A stretch of DNA of 64,000 bases, taken from Rostratula benghalensis (lineage: Eukaryota > Chordata > Aves > Charadriiformes > Rostratulidae). Positions 59,889-64,000 of this stretch are shown one piece after another; positions within the stretch are counted from its first letter, which is position 1; every line of letters begins with the position of its first letter. The stretch spans positions 1,054,196 through 1,118,195 of the forward strand of contig VXAI01000140.1 in assembly GCA_013399305.1 (NCBI GenBank), written 5' to 3'. The position numbers and the translations under genes were made by a program. Under the pieces are notes generated by a model that worked only from the letters and a program-made list of their open reading frames with translations, did no database searches and was not told the DNA's origin.

Positions 59889-62800
59889 AGCTAGGAATGG
59901 AGAGCAAAAATGGGCTGATTACGACGGTGTGCCTTGTATTAGGCATCACTTGTCTCCTAATCCAAAGCACCTGAATCACAGAAACAAAGGCAACAATAAG
60001 TATCTTGCTAAACCTCTTAGAGCAAAATCAATACAATTATTATTATAAAGTAGCCTGCCCTTCTCAATACTTTCTTGGTGTTCCAGTGCCGTGCATTCTT
60101 GCAGGAGGAAAAATGGTTGCAGTTCTGATCAGGGGTGTGTGCGATCCTCAGCTGATTACCAGAAACAAATACAGAGTAATTTTCAGAACTGTGTTTGCCC
60201 TGGGCAAGTCTGGCTGGAGTTCAAACGGAAATTCACATTGTATCAGACCAAGAGTCCTATTTCTCACTGGGAGGAATACTCTCACCTCAGGGGGTGGGAG
60301 AGCAGAGAGTTTGCGCAATTCCAGCAGGCCACAGGCAGCAGAGCAGAGCAGATCCCTCACGTTAAGGAAATTCTGCTTTCTGCAAGATTTGGAATGCTTA
60401 TGGTACGTAATTTAAAGACAAGATTGCTCTACAAGTTACTGCATAATAATGAACTAAACTCTCAAACAGTGGAAATGGGCCCAGGAGGAACATCATGGTG
60501 CAACTGCTTTAACTCACTCCAGTTAGAAGAGTTTCCCAGGGCTGAAGATACGTACACCCAAGCAGCGAGGAATTTAACTTGAAAGCCCTGCTTTCTCACT
60601 ACAATATTTTTAGCTATTATGAGGACATTAAACATAAGAATAGCAGGGGGTTGTTTCCTTGTTTGAAACACTCTAGCTGTTGAATATTAAAAATACGTCA
60701 ATGTTGTGACTTAATTTTTGGTTCAGTGGGCAGTGGTCCTGGGGAACAAGACAGATTTCAAGAGTTTTGTGATACAACTAAAGTGAGGTTTGACAAGCAA
60801 GCCCAGCAATTACTTTTTTTAATGCCATTTTTTAATAGCCGCAAAAAAAGCCAGGAGCTTTGCTGCTTGTTTCTAGACAGTGCTGGGGGTACAGGTGCCC
60901 CCAGACTATGCTGATCCCAGGAGAAGACATAACATCCAGCCTTCTTTGTGACTCTGTATTAAGATTTAACCAGTGCATTAAAGATAAAAATGTGTCCATC
61001 TACATGTGCTTAACCAAGTTCTTGCATTCCTCCCCAACCAAGGAAGTTCAGCCTTCACTCTCCTTCTCCAGGTTTCAAATGCAGTGGAAGTTTCCTGTGC
61101 AAAAAAAACCCCTAAACCAACATTTGCAGGCAAAGAGCTCCAGAAGCAATGCACAGACTGCCTTAATTGTAAAGTTACCATCACATTCAAGATAGATAAA
61201 TTTTGCTTGTAAGAAGGAATACATTTTGCATTTAAGCTATGGCTTTCCAGCTAAGTCAGAGCTGCAGACGTGGTGGTCAAACAGTTTTTCTTTCCCCATT
61301 TTAGCAGGCCAGGAGGCAACCGTGGAGTTCTCGTGGCTGAGGCAGCAAGTGGTGACCCAAGCACTGCTGTGGGCAGCTGCTGAGAGTAAGTTCTCCTTCC
61401 CAAAGGAGCTGATGAAGCAAAGCAGGTGATGTTGGCTTGGTGCTTCTCATCTCACCTGGCGAGAACGCACGCCACAGCGACAATGAGCACACAGATGTGC
61501 CAGTGTCATCCGCGAGGATCAATAAAGGGTAAGAGAGAGGAAGTTTTGCCAGTGGAGGCCTTAACTTGAACACTAACCTTCAGACAACCAGAACTTTGAT
61601 CCCTGGCAATTGAACTATGTCACCACAATTTGATTTGAGATTTTTCAAACAAGGTTTCGTGGGGGTCCCAGCAGTTTGACAGACAGTGCCTCCGTTTCCA
61701 CTCTGTGTTTTATTTCATAATCTTACGACCCAATGCTAAAGAATAATACAGGACTCGAGTGACCCACATATAAAGGTGCACTACACCAAAAGTTGCTGGG
61801 GATTTCTGGTACCCTGAACTGAGGATTAAAAACAGGCTCCTCCCTTGTTAACCAGTTGGTTTAAAACAGCTCTCCAAGATCCTTTCATCAGAAAGGCTGA
61901 CAGCTTTAGATGTAAGGCTTCACTGATAACCTCTCAACTTGTTATGAATAATTTATGCAAATAGCTATTACAGACCAGCTGCATTACTGAAAGGTATCTT
62001 AGCTGAACCACTTTGCTCAGGAAGAAAGACAGTGAAGGCTCCCCGTTCCAGCTTTCCCTTGCGAGAATGTGACAGCATTTGTTTTAGACAATAAAATTTC
62101 TTTATCTGGCAGTATCAAGAAATTAAACAACTGTTCTAATCACAAACACATCTTCACAATTAGTCACACAGTGCTTAGAGATAAGGGGATGGTGCCATGT
62201 ATGATTCCGAGAAACACAGGCAGGGTACAAAATATTGTGAGCAGAAGGGAAATATTTGTCCATTTTTTGCCTTGCTGTTTTCTCTCCGTAACCTCGCCTG
62301 GATTTGTGGGTTACAATCCCTGACCAGCTGCAGCCTTTTCCCACTGTCCCTTTTCATCCTCAAACCCTGGTGTAACCTCCAGATGATGAGTTCTTCTCAA
62401 CTGCATCATTTCCACCTTATGTCATATTTGGATAAGTAAGGAAAGAGACAGCTGAAGTTGGTAAGAGAGAAAGTGGTGGAAGATAAGGTGAGAGCTATAA
62501 ACAAATAGAGTCCCAGTGCAGAGGGGCAAAAGACCCTAAACCAGACCTGAAACCACAGGAAATAAATCAGTTTTCCAATATACAACTCCTCTACTAGGCT
62601 CAGGCAAGAGACTTCACAGAAGATCATAATGATGCCCGGTAACACAAATATAAATCCAGTATCTCTTATCAAAACATTCCTCTCTGCACTTCAAATTTAA
62701 CAGCAACCAACACTTTGGAGGCATCTCCACAGTCCTTCCCCAACAAAGGTTTAAAAGATGCATAGCTCAGGATAAGCAAAACCAAAAGCAGCCAAATGTG

Positions 62801-63484
62801 GCTCCAGAGCAGTTCAGCTCTGACTGAGCCCCAGGGATAAAAGTTTCATCAGGGTGCAGCCCAAAAATGCCTGGATACAGCCATTACACACAGGTCTGCG
62901 CTCACCATGAGTTCCTCCAGCAGCATCTGCCCTTAGGCCTCTTTGAGGTAAGGCTCTCAACAGATTTTTTTTTATTATTATTGGGTTTATGCTTGTAAAG
63001 TTGGGAGCTCAATGTCCTAAGAGATCTACAAAGTAAGTTTCTTTGGCCATATAGGCAGCAATCTGTTCCGGTGCGTCTTTTAATGCAGAGGATTCATTCA
63101 TAAAGCCTACATAACCCACAAAAATATTTCTCAAGTGATTAGCTATACTCAGACTTTTGGTAAATAAGCAGCAACATCTGCACTTGTTATGTTAAGTGGT
63201 GAAGACATAAAAGACCTCGAAAAAAAAAACCCAGTAGCTGTTGGTTTTCTTGGTTTCAAAGTTGCACATTCTCCGCATCGCCGATGCACACCACACTGGC
63301 CTTGATGTTTCCTTCTCCCTGAAGGGGTGAAGAGGGAACAGAAGCAGGTCCAACCTCTGAATCGTTGTGCTGCTTCTACAGGGCTTGTGCTCCTCCCTTC
63401 TGCCACAACAGGAGCAGTGGGAGGTGAATGACTGGAAAAGGCAGGTCAACAACAGCAGCTTGATAAAGAGGACTAGCTGTGAGG

Positions 63485-64000
63485 TGCAAAATGGGACCTG
63501 ATCACCTGCAAGGTCTGAGGGAAATAGCCCTCCCCATTCAGCAGAGGAAGGATGTGCACCTGCTGGAGCAGGGCCAGAGAAGACACAGAGATGCTGTGAG
63601 GTCTGGAGCCTCTCTGCTGCGAGGACAGGCTGAAAGAGGGTTGGAGCACCTTTCTTATGAGGACAGGCTGGGAGAGTTGGGAGGGTTCGGCCTGGAGAGG
63701 AGAAGGTTCCAGAGAGACTTTAGAGCCTCTTCCACTCCCTAAAGGGTCTCCAGGAAAGCTGGGGAGGGACTCTTGATAAGGGAGGGGAGCGGTAGGGTGA
63801 GGGGGAACAGTTTTACACTGAAAGAGGGGAGATTTAGATGAGATCTCAGGAAGAACTTCTTGCTGTGAGGGTGGTGAGACACTGGCCCAGGTTGCCCAGA
63901 GAAGCAGTGGCTGCCCCATCCCTGGAGGCGGTCAAGGCCAGGTTGGATGGGGCTTTGAGCAACCTGGTCTGGTGGGAGGTGTCCCTGCCCAGGGCAGGGG
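63485..64000 (+). mobile_element. CR1 LINE, running off the window edge
   Basis: It begins in the ORF2 end (CACCTGCTGGAGCAGGGCCA), carries a short internal duplication of the GAGGACAGGCTG-type segment (63620-63670), and continues through the 3'UTR to CCCTGCCCAGGGCAGGGG at the last base. The 3' terminus is outside. Confidence 0.9.

Larger units (their letters stand above)
58818..64000 (-). other. UGP2: UGP2 intron upstream of the residue-86 exon
   Basis: I searched by eye for the preceding exon (residues before IQPYEK, such as the DWGKIQRPPED segment) on the minus strand and found nothing, so it lies outside the window. CR1 is present at 59515-59888 and 63485-64000. The 3.6 kb between them shows no recognised gene; the 136- and 163-codon frames at 60005-60582 look fortuitous. 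Confidence 0.75.

Noticed and set aside
60005..60582. Two overlapping + strand frames of 136 and 163 codons as a gene
   Set aside because: They have no recognisable domain, mixed composition and no splice-supported continuation; they lie within a UGP2 intron.
58818..64000. Search for the UGP2 5' coding exons (residues 1-85)
   Set aside because: No matching sequence was found on the minus strand, so they are placed outside the window rather than called lost.

Overview
This is vertebrate nuclear DNA, almost certainly from a bird. The evidence is intron-rich genes with GT-AG splice sites, the conserved avian/mammalian gene pair VPS54 and UGP2, and about twenty copies or fragments of the CR1 LINE, the dominant avian retrotransposon. 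The CR1 spans called here add up to roughly 10 kb, about 16% of the window. That is high for a bird and hints at a lineage with CR1 expansion (woodpecker or hornbill type genomes are known for this), but the species is not identified.

Layout. (1) Positions 1-50370 (+ strand) hold VPS54, the GARP-complex subunit. Positions 1-79 may be a CpG-rich noncoding first exon. After an ~11 kb first intron come 22 coding exons from the ATG at 11181 to the TGA at 50368-50370. The exons sum to 2931 nt (976 residues plus stop) with no frame break, and every junction is GT-AG. (2) Positions 50371-52440 are the tail-to-tail intergenic/3'UTR interval, with poly(A) signals on both strands. (3) Positions 52441-58817 (- strand) hold the seven 3'-most coding exons of UGP2 (UDP-glucose pyrophosphorylase). 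They encode 423 residues that correspond to human residues 86-508. (4) Positions 58818-64000 are UGP2 intron. The exons for residues 1-85 and the promoter lie beyond the window.

The introns contain CR1 copies in both orientations, one CR1 nested inside another (14.3-15.5 kb), a pair of CR1 copies nearly identical over ~370 bp (7.4-7.75 and 15.8-16.2 kb), and a probable solo endogenous-retrovirus LTR inserted into an older CR1 (29.85-30.59 kb). There is also a 54-nt uninterrupted G tract in VPS54 intron 21, an 85-nt assembly gap in intron 7 that abuts another G tract, and several T/G- or A/C-rich low-complexity blocks.

The two genes are not functionally linked. VPS54 tethers endosome-derived vesicles at the trans-Golgi network, and UGP2 makes UDP-glucose in the cytosol. 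They are neighbours by conserved synteny. I found no sign of a new biological system. The most interesting points are the convergent gene ends, the out-of-frame upstream ATG next to the VPS54 start, the poly-G tract, and the layered retroelement insertions.
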